A stretch of DNA of 64,000 nt, taken from assembly GCF_021729075.1 (NCBI RefSeq), contig NZ_JAJSAQ010000004.1, positions 1-64,000 of the forward strand. The letters are read 5' to 3'. Positions 27,796-36,502 of this stretch are shown piece after piece. The notes under the pieces were generated by a model. It did no database searches and was not told where the DNA came from. It saw only the letters and a program-made list of their open reading frames with translations. The translations under genes were made by a program, and so were the position numbers. The stretch's first letter is position 1. The number at the start of each line of letters is the position of its first letter. This DNA is from Microbulbifer guangxiensis. Its GTDB lineage: Bacteria > Pseudomonadota > Gammaproteobacteria > Pseudomonadales > Cellvibrionaceae.

Positions 27796-28689
27796 TTATA
27801 CCGTGGCGGCGGCCCGAGTTCGCGCCGGTGCACTGACCCTGCGCCGCGCCTGTTTCTCCAGCAGCTCGCGCACATCCCCCAGCAGTTTTTCGTGAACCAC
27901 CGGCGAAGACCAGTAGCCGCCGTGGGCGCCCAGTTGCGGACCGGCGTTGGCAGTGCGCCAGTCGGTGAGCGGGACCGTCTCGTAGTCGCGGTAAACCGAC
28001 TGGTTGTAGGACGGGCTCAGGGGCTTCAGGGGCCAGCCGAACAGGTCGTCCGGATGGTAGAAGTTCTTCCACTGGAAGCGATAACCGCGGGTTTCGGAGA
28101 TAACCGCCTGGATCTGGTCCCGGGGCAGGCCGGCACACCAGAGGGGGTTGGTGGGGCCGAGGGTATACCAGTAACTGAGGGTCTTCAGGCGCAGGAACAG
28201 GTCCTTCGCCGAGCCCTTGTGCACACCGCGGGGACCTCCATCGCGCCAGATACCGTGGTTCACAGAGGGGCGCTGGGCATCCCACAGGTAGTTGGACAGG
28301 GTGACGCAGCTGACCGAGTGGCTGATGAGGATTACCGGTGTATTCTCACCGGCACGCTTGGCGGCAAGCTCCAGGGTTTTGTAAACCGCTTCCTGGCTCT
28401 TCTCGTAGTTGCCGCCGTGCTGCTGGATGTCCGCGAGCTGGGCCGCGCTTTCGGCCATGCCGTAGAGCATGAATTTACGCGCGCGCAGGAACTCCATATC
28501 GCGCTTCTGCATCCCCTCGAAGACCCGCTCGATGCTGGGCTGCAGGTGGTCCTGGCTTACCAGCGTATCGCAGTAGATCCGCGACCAATCCTCGCCGAGG
28601 CCCTGTCGCAGGGCCGCGAACAACGGCTCGGCAAAGTCGCTGTCCACCGCACCCATGCCCGGCGCCGCCAGAATGATGATATCCGCCAT
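27796..28689 (-). CDS. unknown protein, possible alpha/beta-hydrolase fold
   Basis: 297 residues from MADIIIL, with AGGGG just upstream. No family was recognised with confidence. It opens with a beta strand (MADIIILAAPGMG) typical of alpha/beta folds, and a strand-Ser-helix element, VILISHSVSCVTLSNYL (about 124-140), resembles a nucleophile elbow (S-H-S). There are later W and Y-rich stretches and no signal peptide. It is divergent from malT and could be linked to carbohydrate or lipid turnover; this is only inference. Confidence 0.7.
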   Translation of the reverse strand: MADIIILAAPGMGAVDSDFAEPLFAALRQGLGEDWSRIYCDTLVSQDHLQPSIERVFEGMQKRDMEFLRARKFMLYGMAESAAQLADIQQHGGNYEKSQEAVYKTLELAAKRAGENTPVILISHSVSCVTLSNYLWDAQRPSVNHGIWRDGGPRGVHKGSAKDLFLRLKTLSYWYTLGPTNPLWCAGLPRDQIQAVISETRGYRFQWKNFYHPDDLFGWPLKPLSPSYNQSVYRDYETVPLTDWRTANAGPQLGAHGGYWSSPVVHEKLLGDVRELLEKQARRRVSAPARTRAAATV

Positions 28690-28941
28690 GATCCGCCCCT
28701 GTTTCTTTTTCTGTTGCTGCGCTTGGTTCCATCCCGGCAGGGCCGGCGCAGCGCGCAGTCTTTTATATTTAGTGGGCACCGCTGAATCGGTCAAAAGTAC
28801 CATTTGCGTCGCGCTTTGCAAAGAAACCCGCTGCTACGCCGCGTAACGCTTCAGGCGGCGGATCTGTCACCAGGTGAGCGTTATGAGGCATAATCGCGTC
28901 TGTATAATAATCAAACATTACCAACGGCCCTGCTCCCAGCG

Positions 28942-31668
28942 ATGCTACTGACCTCGAAATACAGCCTGCCGGATTGCCCCGAACACACCCTGGACCGACC
29001 GCGCCTGCTCGACCGACTGGAGCAGAGTTCCAGTGACCAGTTTCTTCTGATCACCGCCCCGGCGGGTTACGGCAAGACCACCCTGGTCTCCTCCTGGGCG
29101 GCATCCCGCGAGACGCCGGTGGCCTGGTATTCCCTCGACGGCAGTGACAACGAGCCAACCCAGTTCTGCCGCTACCTGGTGGAGAGCGTGCACCGCGCCA
29201 CCGGCAACGGCACCCCCGAGACCCACGCCCTGCTGGCGGCCCAACAGCGCCCGGACCCGGCCATCGTCATCAGCCAGATGCTGGCAGAGCTACGGGGCCA
29301 CCCGGACGAACTGCGCATCGTTCTCGACGACTACCACCAGATCGACAACGAGGCAGTCCACGACGCCACCCGCTTCCTGTTGCGGCATGCACCCGCAGGT
29401 ATCGGCGTGGTCATGACCAGCCGCAGCCAGCCGCCGCTGGGACTGGCTTCACTGCGCGTGCAGGGGCGCCTGCTGGAACTGGGCAGCGCGGAGCTGGCGC
29501 TGAACTGTGACGAGATCGCCCGGCTACTGCAGCAGCGCCTGCCCTTCACACTGGAGAGCGACCGGGTGCAACAGCTGCACCAGCTCAGTGAGGGCTGGCC
29601 GCCCGCGGTGCAGCTGTTTGCCCTGTCGGTCCGCAACCGCGAGGAAGTGGATCGCTATCTCGGCGAGCTGGAACAGGGCCACAGCCATATTCTCGACTAC
29701 CTGGCCGAGGAGGTGCTGGAGCGCCTGGAGCCGGACCTGCGCGAACTGCTGGCCTGCACTTCGATCCTGACCCGGGTCAACGCGCGCCTCGCCGAGCAGC
29801 TCACCGGCCTCGAGGACGGCCAGCAACTGCTGGAACAGGTGGCGCGGCGCGGCCTGTTCCTGCAGGCGCAGGACTCCAGCCGCCAGTGGTTCCGCTACCA
29901 CCCGGTTTTTGCCCGTTTCCTGCAGCGGCAACTGACAGACAAGCAGCGTCGCTATGCGCTGCACCGCCTCGCCAGCGAGACCTGGCAGAGCCTCGACCAG
30001 CCGCTGGAGGCCCTGCGCCACAGCCTGGCCGCCGAGGATGGCGATGGCCTGCAGAAACTGCTGGCCATCCACGGCGAGCAGCTCCTGCGTGAGGGCCAGA
30101 CCCGGGTGCTGAACGACTGCCTGGACTGGCTCGGCGCTGAGACCCTGAAGCGCAATGCGCGATTTACCCTGCTGGCGGCCAAGATGGCGCGGGACAATTT
30201 CGACTACGACCGCTGCAAGAAATACCTGTCGGCGGCAGAGAGCTGGCTGCAGCGTGAGGATCCGGAGCAGTGGAGCGACTTCGAGGGGGCCTTCGCCACC
30301 ATGCGCGCCCAGACCGCGGTGGCCAAGGGCCGCACGCTGGTCGCCAAGGAGTACGCGGAGTCGGCCCTGGAACTGCTGCGCCAGGACCAGCAGGGGGAGC
30401 GCATCGCCGCCCTGCTGGTGACCGGTGAAACCAACTTCTGCCTGGGCGAGCTGGAAGAGGGCTCGCGGTACATGAGCGAGGTGGAAACACTGGCCATCTC
30501 CGAGCAGGATTTCCCCAGCGCCGCCTGGGCCATCTGCCAGCAGACCGAGATCGCCATTGCCCAGGGGCTGCTGAAAAAAGCCGAGGGCCTGCGCGAACGC
30601 GCCGCCCGGCTGGTGGAGGAACAGCACCTGACCGGCCTGCCCATCTCCGAATTCATCTGCCGCCTGCGCGGCCAGCTGGCCTGGGAACAGGGCGACCTGG
30701 ACGAAGCGGCGGCCGCAGCCCGCCACGGTATGCAGATCAACCGCAAGGTGGGCGAACGCTGGCTGCTGCCGGAATACACCCTGCTGCTCAAGGTGGCCCA
30801 GGCCCGCGGTGAGCGGGAGGAGTCGCTGGAGTGGCTGTCCCGCATCGACCGCCTGCTGAGCGGCGAGCAGTATCACCGGGACTGGGTTGCCAACGCCGAT
30901 TCGGCCCGCATCCGTGTGTGGCGCGCCCTCGGCGACCAGAAAGCCATCGCCGCCTGGCAGGAACAGGCGGAGCCGGTGGCGGACCGCCCCAGCAATCACT
31001 TCGAGCAGTGTCACGGCCGCAACCACGTGCGCGCCCTGATCGAGCTGACCCGCTGGTCCGACGCCAGCCGCCTGATCACGCGGCTACAGCAGGTGGCCCG
31101 AGAGAGCGGCCTTGTCACTGACTGCCTGCGTAACCTGGTACTGGAAGCGCATCTGCTGTGGCTGCGCCAGCAGCGCGACGGTGCCATCCAGGCCATCCGC
31201 GAGGCCCTCAGCATCGGTGCCGAGCGCGATTTCACTGCCAGCTTCCTGCAGGTTGGCAAGCCGCTGATCGTCATCCTCAAGGCGGCGCTGGAGGAGGAGC
31301 TGCCGGATGCGGAGCGGAACAAGGCACAGGAACTGATCCGCCAGGCCCAGGCCCAGCCGGAGCTGGACGGCGGCATCCGCATCGAGCTGGACGAGACCAT
31401 CATCCGCGAGATTCTCGACAGCGACGCGGTGCCGGACTTCCTGCGCCACTCACCGCTGACCCCGCGGGAGTGGCAGGTCCTGAACGCCATCCACTCCGGG
31501 CTGTCGAACGAGCGCATCGCCCGGCATTTCAAGGTGGCCCCCAGCACCATCAAGACCCATATCCGCAGCCTGTACCAGAAGCTGGACGTAAAGGACCGCC
31601 AGGAGGCCATCGCGCTGGCGGAGCAGATGCTGCGCTCGGTGCAGGATCAGCCCTCGGACCAAACCTGA
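28942..31668 (+). CDS. malT: MalT-type ATP-dependent LuxR-family activator
   Basis: 908 residues, close to E. coli MalT (901). The N-terminal STAND ATPase has Walker A APAGYGKTT (39-47) and a Walker-B-like VLDDYHQ. The middle consists of helical repeats that bind maltotriose in MalT. The C-terminus is a LuxR helix-turn-helix (about 838-895: LTPREWQVL...GLSNERIARHF...STIKTHI). MalT with ATP and maltotriose activates maltodextrin genes at GGGGA(T/G)GAGG boxes; such words occur upstream of several genes here. It is immediately followed by a GH13 alpha-glucosidase. Confidence 0.9.
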   Translation: MLLTSKYSLPDCPEHTLDRPRLLDRLEQSSSDQFLLITAPAGYGKTTLVSSWAASRETPVAWYSLDGSDNEPTQFCRYLVESVHRATGNGTPETHALLAAQQRPDPAIVISQMLAELRGHPDELRIVLDDYHQIDNEAVHDATRFLLRHAPAGIGVVMTSRSQPPLGLASLRVQGRLLELGSAELALNCDEIARLLQQRLPFTLESDRVQQLHQLSEGWPPAVQLFALSVRNREEVDRYLGELEQGHSHILDYLAEEVLERLEPDLRELLACTSILTRVNARLAEQLTGLEDGQQLLEQVARRGLFLQAQDSSRQWFRYHPVFARFLQRQLTDKQRRYALHRLASETWQSLDQPLEALRHSLAAEDGDGLQKLLAIHGEQLLREGQTRVLNDCLDWLGAETLKRNARFTLLAAKMARDNFDYDRCKKYLSAAESWLQREDPEQWSDFEGAFATMRAQTAVAKGRTLVAKEYAESALELLRQDQQGERIAALLVTGETNFCLGELEEGSRYMSEVETLAISEQDFPSAAWAICQQTEIAIAQGLLKKAEGLRERAARLVEEQHLTGLPISEFICRLRGQLAWEQGDLDEAAAAARHGMQINRKVGERWLLPEYTLLLKVAQARGEREESLEWLSRIDRLLSGEQYHRDWVANADSARIRVWRALGDQKAIAAWQEQAEPVADRPSNHFEQCHGRNHVRALIELTRWSDASRLITRLQQVARESGLVTDCLRNLVLEAHLLWLRQQRDGAIQAIREALSIGAERDFTASFLQVGKPLIVILKAALEEELPDAERNKAQELIRQAQAQPELDGGIRIELDETIIREILDSDAVPDFLRHSPLTPREWQVLNAIHSGLSNERIARHFKVAPSTIKTHIRSLYQKLDVKDRQEAIALAEQMLRSVQDQPSDQT

Positions 31669-31694
31669 CTTTCTACCACCCTCCCCCCCCTGTC

Positions 31695-31704
31695 AGGGAT
31701 GAGG
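31695..31704 (+). promoter_or_regulatory. candidate MalT box upstream of the GH13 alpha-glucosidase
   Basis: AGGGATGAGG matches the MalT consensus GGGGAKGAGG at nine of ten bases, 66 bases before the alpha-glucosidase ATG. A weaker inverted match, GGGGAGGGTG (8/10), is at 31677-31686 on the minus strand. A TATTCT at 31737 could serve as -10. The box abuts a strong hairpin (31703-31722). Confidence 0.5.
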
Positions 31705-31722
31705 CGCCGGCCAGCCGGCGCC
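31703..31722 (+). terminator. GC-rich hairpin after malT
   Basis: GGCGCCGG-CCAG-CCGGCGCC is a perfect eight-base stem located 35 bases after the malT stop. It is followed by only TTCAT, so termination would be weak and read-through into the alpha-glucosidase gene is possible. Confidence 0.4.
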
Positions 31723-31770
31723 TTCATACTCCACCCTATTCTATGAACGACAATCCTACGGGCTGTAGTT

Positions 31771-33408
31771 ATGAGCGGTAACAACACCGAATGGTGGCGT
31801 AACAGCGTTATCTACCAGATCTATCCACGCAGTTTCTGCGACGCCAACGGCGACGGTATCGGCGACCTGCCGGGTATCACGCAGAAGCTGGACTATGTGA
31901 AATCCCTCGGTGTGGATGCCATCTGGATTTCACCGTTCTTCAAATCGCCCATGGCGGACTTCGGCTACGACGTGTCCGATTACCGCGATGTCGACCCGCT
32001 GTTCGGCAACCTCGAGGATTTCGACCGCCTGATCGAAGCGGCGCACGCGCGCGGCCTCAAGATCATCATCGACCAGATCCTGAGCCACTCCTCCGACCAG
32101 CACCCTTGGTTCGAAGAGAGCCGCTCCAGCCGCGACAACGCCAAGGCCGACTGGTATGTGTGGGCTGATCCCAGGCCGGACGGCAGCGCGCCCAACAACT
32201 GGATGTCCAATTTCGGTGGCAGCGCCTGGCGCTGGTGCACCCGTCGCCGCCAATACTACCTGACCAACTTCCTGAAAGAGCAGCCGGACCTGAACCTGCA
32301 CAACCCGGAAGTCCAGGAGCAGCTGCTGGCGGACATGAAATTCTGGCTCGACCGCGGCGTGGACGGTTTCCGCCTGGACGCGATCAACCATGCGTTCCAC
32401 AACCGCTCCCTGCAGGACAACCCGGCGCGCCCGCTGGAACTGGACGAGAAGGGCCTGCCACCGGTGAATACCTATCACTACCAGTGGCACATTTACGACA
32501 AGTCCCAGCCCGAGAACCTGGTGTTCCTGCAGCGCGTACGCCAGCTGCTGGACCAGTACCCGGAGACGGTGACCGTCGGCGAAGTGGGCGATGACAACAC
32601 CCACAAAATCATGGCCGACTACACCACGGAAAACCGCCTGCACATGGCCTACTCCTTCGACCTGCTGGCGGAGGACTGCAGTGCCGAGTTCCTGCGCGAG
32701 ACCCTGCGCAAGAACCAGCGTGTGATCAACGAGGGCTGGCCCTGCTGGTCCATCAGCAACCACGATGTGCCGCGTCCCATGACCCGCTGGAACAAGGGTT
32801 TCGACAGCGAGCAGGCATTCGCCCGCGTACCGCTGTTCCTGCTGATGCAGCTGAGCCTGCGCGGCAGCGTGTGCCTGTATCAGGGTGAGGAACTGGGCCT
32901 GGAAGAGGCGGAGATTGCTTTCGAAGACCTGCAGGATCCCTACGGCATCAACTTGTGGCCGGAATTCAAGGGCCGTGACGGCTGCCGCACCCCCATGCCG
33001 TGGGTCAACCACGGTGAGGTCAACGCCGGTTTCTCCAAGGTGAAGCCGTGGCTGCCGGTGCCGGAAGAACATCACCACAAGGCGGTGAGTGTGCAGGAGG
33101 ACGACCAGGACTCCATGCTCAACCGCTTCCGCACCCTGCTGGACTGGCACCGCCAGTGGCCGGGCCTGGCCAAGGCGGAACAGGAAGTGGTGGATACCGG
33201 CAACGACCTGCTGGTGTTTTACCGCCGCACCGACACCGAGGAGTTCTTTGTGGCCCTGAATCTGGGCAAAAACGAGGAAGTCCTGGCAGTGCCGGCGGAA
33301 TTCGCTGGAGCCGAGGACATCACCCCGGCGATGCTTGGCGGCGAAGTAAAAGGCGAGCAGCTGCTACTGCCACTGGCAGGCGCCCGCGTATTGAAGCGGA
33401 GCGTGTAA
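31771..33408 (+). CDS. GH13 alpha-glucosidase, cytoplasmic
   Basis: 545 residues without a signal peptide. Catalytic triad: Asp203 (GFRLDAINH), Glu271 (TVGEVGD) and Asp332 (SNHDVPR). The N-terminal YQIYPRSFCDANGDGIGDLPGI and overall length match the GH13 exo-alpha-glucosidases (subfamily 23 type, as in Halomonas), which release glucose from maltose and short maltodextrins. It sits directly downstream of malT, with a MalT-box-like word in the gap. An overlapping 12-codon reading frame (31743-31781) precedes the start. Confidence 0.92.
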   Translation: MSGNNTEWWRNSVIYQIYPRSFCDANGDGIGDLPGITQKLDYVKSLGVDAIWISPFFKSPMADFGYDVSDYRDVDPLFGNLEDFDRLIEAAHARGLKIIIDQILSHSSDQHPWFEESRSSRDNAKADWYVWADPRPDGSAPNNWMSNFGGSAWRWCTRRRQYYLTNFLKEQPDLNLHNPEVQEQLLADMKFWLDRGVDGFRLDAINHAFHNRSLQDNPARPLELDEKGLPPVNTYHYQWHIYDKSQPENLVFLQRVRQLLDQYPETVTVGEVGDDNTHKIMADYTTENRLHMAYSFDLLAEDCSAEFLRETLRKNQRVINEGWPCWSISNHDVPRPMTRWNKGFDSEQAFARVPLFLLMQLSLRGSVCLYQGEELGLEEAEIAFEDLQDPYGINLWPEFKGRDGCRTPMPWVNHGEVNAGFSKVKPWLPVPEEHHHKAVSVQEDDQDSMLNRFRTLLDWHRQWPGLAKAEQEVVDTGNDLLVFYRRTDTEEFFVALNLGKNEEVLAVPAEFAGAEDITPAMLGGEVKGEQLLLPLAGARVLKRSV

Positions 33409-33425
33409 CCACCACTCTTCACGGA

Positions 33426-33473
33426 GTGCCCCGGCGCCGTAATGCCATCCGTCCGCCGGGGCACTTCACTCTT
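33426..33473 (+). terminator. terminator of the alpha-glucosidase gene
   Basis: GTGCCCCGGCG (33426-33436) pairs with CGCCGGGGCAC (33454-33464), an eleven-base perfect stem, followed by TTCACTCTTT. It is 17 bases after the stop codon. Confidence 0.65.
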
Positions 33474-33515
33474 TCCCTTGCTCTGACTCTTTCCCGAGTT
33501 GTTTGCGCAAGTTTT

Positions 33516-33536
33516 AGCTCTCTTTCCGAGCTTTTT
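33516..33536 (+). terminator. second, short terminator hairpin
   Basis: AGCTC-7-GAGCT followed directly by TTTTTA. Short stem, good T-run. It is one of three terminator-like hairpins within 140 bases. Confidence 0.4.
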
Positions 33537-33540
33537 ATAT

Positions 33541-33565
33541 GCCGGCCTCGCGCCGGCCTTTTTTT
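33541..33565 (+). terminator. third terminator hairpin
   Basis: GCCGGC-CTCGC-GCCGGC followed by CTTTTTTTG. The T-run is on the plus strand only, so it does not serve the minus-strand small membrane gene just to the right. Confidence 0.6.
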
Positions 33566-33616
33566 GCCTGGAGTCTGCTTGCGCGAACACCGGCAAAGGA
33601 TGTCCGCCAGCTCCCA

Positions 33617-33787
33617 TCACTTGCGCTCTTTGCGCCGCCGGCGACTGACGCCAACCCAGAAAGTAGCCTCAAACAACATACCCAGCCCCAGAAACACTGC
33701 ACTGCCCTGTGGCAGGCCGTAGATGTAACAGGAGATCGCGCCCAGCAGGCACATCAACACCAGGATCCAGCGCTTATGCGTACTCAT
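33617..33787 (-). CDS. 56-residue membrane protein
   Basis: A short minus-strand gene, ATG at 33785-33787 and TGA at 33617-33619. The product begins MSTHKRWILVLMCLLG, has two hydrophobic stretches (about 7-24 and 29-47) and ends in a very basic tail (RRRRKERK). That layout, a charged start, two membrane helices and a positive cytoplasmic tail, supports a real small inner-membrane protein. Function unknown. The gene lies between the alpha-glucosidase terminators and the L,D-transpeptidase. Confidence 0.6.
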   Translation of the reverse strand: MSTHKRWILVLMCLLGAISCYIYGLPQGSAVFLGLGMLFEATFWVGVSRRRRKERK

Positions 33788-34209
33788 ATTTATTTTCTCG
33801 CTTCGAAACCACTGACGCGGAAAACGTTAACCCAGAGCGCTCGCAGAGGAAACAAAAAAACAGGGAACCCGCAACCGCGGCGACCGGGACATACCCCCGC
33901 AGAGGCCCGCGGCCTGCCTGAGAGCACAGAATATCGCCCCTGACTGATCGATTGGCTCTATGAGCGCCCTCAAAAAGACCCAAACGATGTAAGACGGCGC
34001 TTTTTTCGACTTTAGTCTTCCACCACTCGCTGCGGCTGTCGCCGCCGCGTGCCCACTCTGCAGCCAAGCCGGGAAACATCGGATCGCTGCGCTGGGGAAC
34101 ATCTGACCGCCCCCGGCCGCTTTCGAGCGGTGCCCGCGCCTGCGCCTCTGTGCGTGGACGTGGCCGGCCAGATTGGCTCAAGGCTGAAGTTTGCAAAGAG
34201 AGGTGCGCA
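33788..34209. other. 422-base gap, probable divergent promoters
   Basis: Nothing with convincing coding character was found. The left half is AT-rich with runs of A. A 166-codon minus-strand frame (33774-34274) crosses it but has no family features and overlaps the transpeptidase start. It should hold the promoters of the small membrane gene and the L,D-transpeptidase. Confidence 0.4.
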
Positions 34210-34863
34210 ATGCAAACCTGTTTTTCACTGCTGAAACGCTCGACCCTCGCCGCGCTGCTGGTTCTCAGCAGCATCCCGCTGGTCTCACCGATAACGGAGG
34301 CACGGGACTACCGCGACCCGAACAATCCACCACCCTGGGTGAGAAACTACTACCGCAATTCTCAAGGCACTTCGCCACAGATGCACAACAATGCCATGCG
34401 GTTCACCAACAAATCCTGGTGGCGGCATGATGTGCAAGGCGGAACGCCGCACATCAAGATCGACCTGAGTGAGCAGATGGCCTATTTCTACAAGGGTGGT
34501 CGACTGGCTGGCATGTCCCCGGTTTCCACCGGCAAGCCCGGGCATCGGACACCAGCGGGCACCTTCCGTATCTCGGAAAAAAAGGTCAATCACCGCTCTA
34601 ACCTTTATGGCCATTATGTGAGCCGCAACGGCTACGTGCTGCGCAGCAACGTAGACGTACGCCGTGACCGTCGTCCGCCCGGTTCAATCTTCCGCGGGGC
34701 GTCGATGGACTACATGATGCGGGTAAACGGCCCCGTGAGCATGCACGCCGGTTACGTGCCGGGCTATCCGGCTTCCCATGGCTGCATCCGCCTGCCCTGG
34801 CATATGGCAAAGATTTTCTTTGCCCATGCAACGGTCGGAACCAAGGTGAGCATCGTGCCTTGA
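34210..34863 (+). CDS. exported L,D-transpeptidase (YkuD domain)
   Basis: 217 residues with a signal peptide (about 1-33, LLVLSSIPLVSPITEA). The YkuD domain occupies about 75-215, with the active site H-A-G-Y..SHGCIRLP, the catalytic Cys being in HGCIRL near the C-terminus. Such enzymes make 3-3 cross-links in peptidoglycan or attach proteins to it. The ATG at 34210 is preceded by AGAGAGG. A strong palindromic terminator follows. Confidence 0.9.
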   Translation: MQTCFSLLKRSTLAALLVLSSIPLVSPITEARDYRDPNNPPPWVRNYYRNSQGTSPQMHNNAMRFTNKSWWRHDVQGGTPHIKIDLSEQMAYFYKGGRLAGMSPVSTGKPGHRTPAGTFRISEKKVNHRSNLYGHYVSRNGYVLRSNVDVRRDRRPPGSIFRGASMDYMMRVNGPVSMHAGYVPGYPASHGCIRLPWHMAKIFFAHATVGTKVSIVP

Positions 34864-34885
34864 GCGATTTCACAACGATGCAATG

Positions 34886-34916
34886 AAAAAGCCGGAGCAA
34901 TTGCTCCGGCTTTTTT
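34886..34916. terminator. bidirectional terminator
   Basis: GCCGGAGCAATTGCTCCGGC (34891-34910) is a perfect 20-base palindrome, flanked by AAAAA on the left and TTTTTT on the right. It can serve both the transpeptidase (plus) and the symporter (minus). Confidence 0.85.
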
Positions 34917-34938
34917 CTGGCGAAATCGATCGGGTTAA

Positions 34939-36336
34939 TCAGGTCTCCTTCACCGCTCCCTCAAGCTCCTGGGCGGTGAAATAATCGTGCGCAGCGCGAT
35001 TAACCCGCCTGGCCAGCAACAGGGTCGAGGTCATGGTGGGAATGGCCATGATGGCATACATACCGATGATGATACTGTTGACCGCATTGAGGGAAGCCAC
35101 CGCACCGATCACGATCAGCCCGATGTAGGCGGCCGTGTAAAGCCCCTGCCAGCGGGTACCGAAGAGGAAACCGAAACACTTCACCCCGTAATACCAGAAG
35201 GTGACGATGGTGCTGAATGCCAGCGGCAGCACCATCAGCAACAGCAGCAACGGGCCCCAGGCACCGAATACCTGTGAGAACGCCTCGGCAGTCAGGGATA
35301 CCCCTTCAATACCCGCGCCGTGCTCCCAGACCCCCGTGAGCAGGATCACCAGAGCGGTGCAGGTGCAGATCACCAGCGTGTCGATGATCGGCCCCACCAT
35401 TGCCACCACACCCTCCCGGATCGGCTCGCGGGTCTTGGCCGCACCATGGGCCAGGGACTCGGTGCCGATACCGGCTTCATTGGAGAAGGCCCCGCGGCTG
35501 ATGCCGGTGGCGATCACCGCACCCAGCGCACCGCCAGCTACCGCCTGACCGGTAAAGGCATCACTGAAAATCAATGCGAATGCCGCCGGCACCTGCTGCC
35601 AGAAATAACCGATCACGATCAGGGTCAGGGCCAGGTAGAACACCACCATGCCGGGCACGATGCGCACGGCGAATTTGCCGATACGCTGGATGCGCCCGGC
35701 GATCACCACCAGCGCGGCAATCGCCAGTACCAGCCCGACAAGAAAATCGAACAGCATGGAGCCGTCTCCGGAGACCATGCCCAGTGGTACCGCAAAGGAT
35801 TCCCGCAGCAACTGCACCGTCTGGTTTGACTGGAACACCGGCAACATGCCACACAGGCCCGCGATCGCAAACAGGAAGGCCAGCGGCATCCACCTGCGTC
35901 CCAGGCCTTCGCGAATGACATACATGGGCCCGCCCTGCAACTCGCCGGAGGCATCGCGGCCGCGGTACATCACCGACAGGGTCGCGGTATAAAACTTGGT
36001 CGCCACACCCACCAGGGCCGTCACCCACATCCAGAAAATGGCACCGGGCCCGCCGGTACTGATGGCAATCGCCACCCCGGCGATGTTGCCGAGCCCGAGA
36101 GTTCCCGACAGCGCCGTCGACAATGCCTGCCGGTGCGGTACCTGGCCCGGATCATTCGGATCGTCGTACTTGCCCATCAGCAGGTCGACGCTGTGGCCCA
36201 GGTGGCGATAGGGGCGTCCCCTGGAAACGATCAGCAGATAGAGACCACCGCCAACAAGCAAAACCAGCAGCGGCGTTCCCCAGACAAACGAGGCAAAGGC
36301 AGCGAGCGCTGCATCGACAGACTGTAAAAATGACAT
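34939..36336 (-). CDS. AGCS-family sodium:alanine/glycine symporter
   Basis: 465 residues with about eleven membrane helices. The family marks are visible: ALSGTLGLGNIAGVAIAISTGGPGAIFWMW (about 73-102), GGPMYVIREGLG and FSNEAGIGTESLAHGAAKT (about 283-301). AGCS proteins import alanine or glycine with sodium. The gene shares a terminator with the L,D-transpeptidase and has no clear link to the surrounding maltose genes. Confidence 0.92.
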   Translation of the reverse strand: MSFLQSVDAALAAFASFVWGTPLLVLLVGGGLYLLIVSRGRPYRHLGHSVDLLMGKYDDPNDPGQVPHRQALSTALSGTLGLGNIAGVAIAISTGGPGAIFWMWVTALVGVATKFYTATLSVMYRGRDASGELQGGPMYVIREGLGRRWMPLAFLFAIAGLCGMLPVFQSNQTVQLLRESFAVPLGMVSGDGSMLFDFLVGLVLAIAALVVIAGRIQRIGKFAVRIVPGMVVFYLALTLIVIGYFWQQVPAAFALIFSDAFTGQAVAGGALGAVIATGISRGAFSNEAGIGTESLAHGAAKTREPIREGVVAMVGPIIDTLVICTCTALVILLTGVWEHGAGIEGVSLTAEAFSQVFGAWGPLLLLLMVLPLAFSTIVTFWYYGVKCFGFLFGTRWQGLYTAAYIGLIVIGAVASLNAVNSIIIGMYAIMAIPTMTSTLLLARRVNRAAHDYFTAQELEGAVKET

Positions 36337-36453
36337 GGAGTTTCTGGTCAGTAATTTTCGGTTGACCAGTCTATGAAGCCCGCGTCGTGGTTGTCAAAGC
36401 AGCGCCAGTCACAAATCTGTGCGAGCGGCTCGGCGCAGATATGGAGCAGATAT

Positions 36454-36480
36454 GAAAAAGCCCCTCGAGGAGGGGCTTCT
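36454..36480 (-). terminator. terminator of the MFS permease gene
   Basis: AGCCCCT-CGAGG-AGGGGCT (36459-36477) with AAAAA on its left gives a stem followed by a U-run on the minus strand, 23 bases after the permease stop. Confidence 0.75.
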
Positions 36481-36502
36481 GATCGGGTTATCCGTGGGTG
36501 AG

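Noticed and set aside
29524-31026. 500-codon minus-strand frame inside malT
   Set aside because: Antisense shadow of MalT helical repeats; Gln/Leu-rich and without motifs.
33774-34274. 166-codon minus-strand frame between the small membrane gene and the transpeptidase
   Set aside because: It overlaps the transpeptidase signal-peptide region and the start of the small membrane gene, and shows no family pattern.
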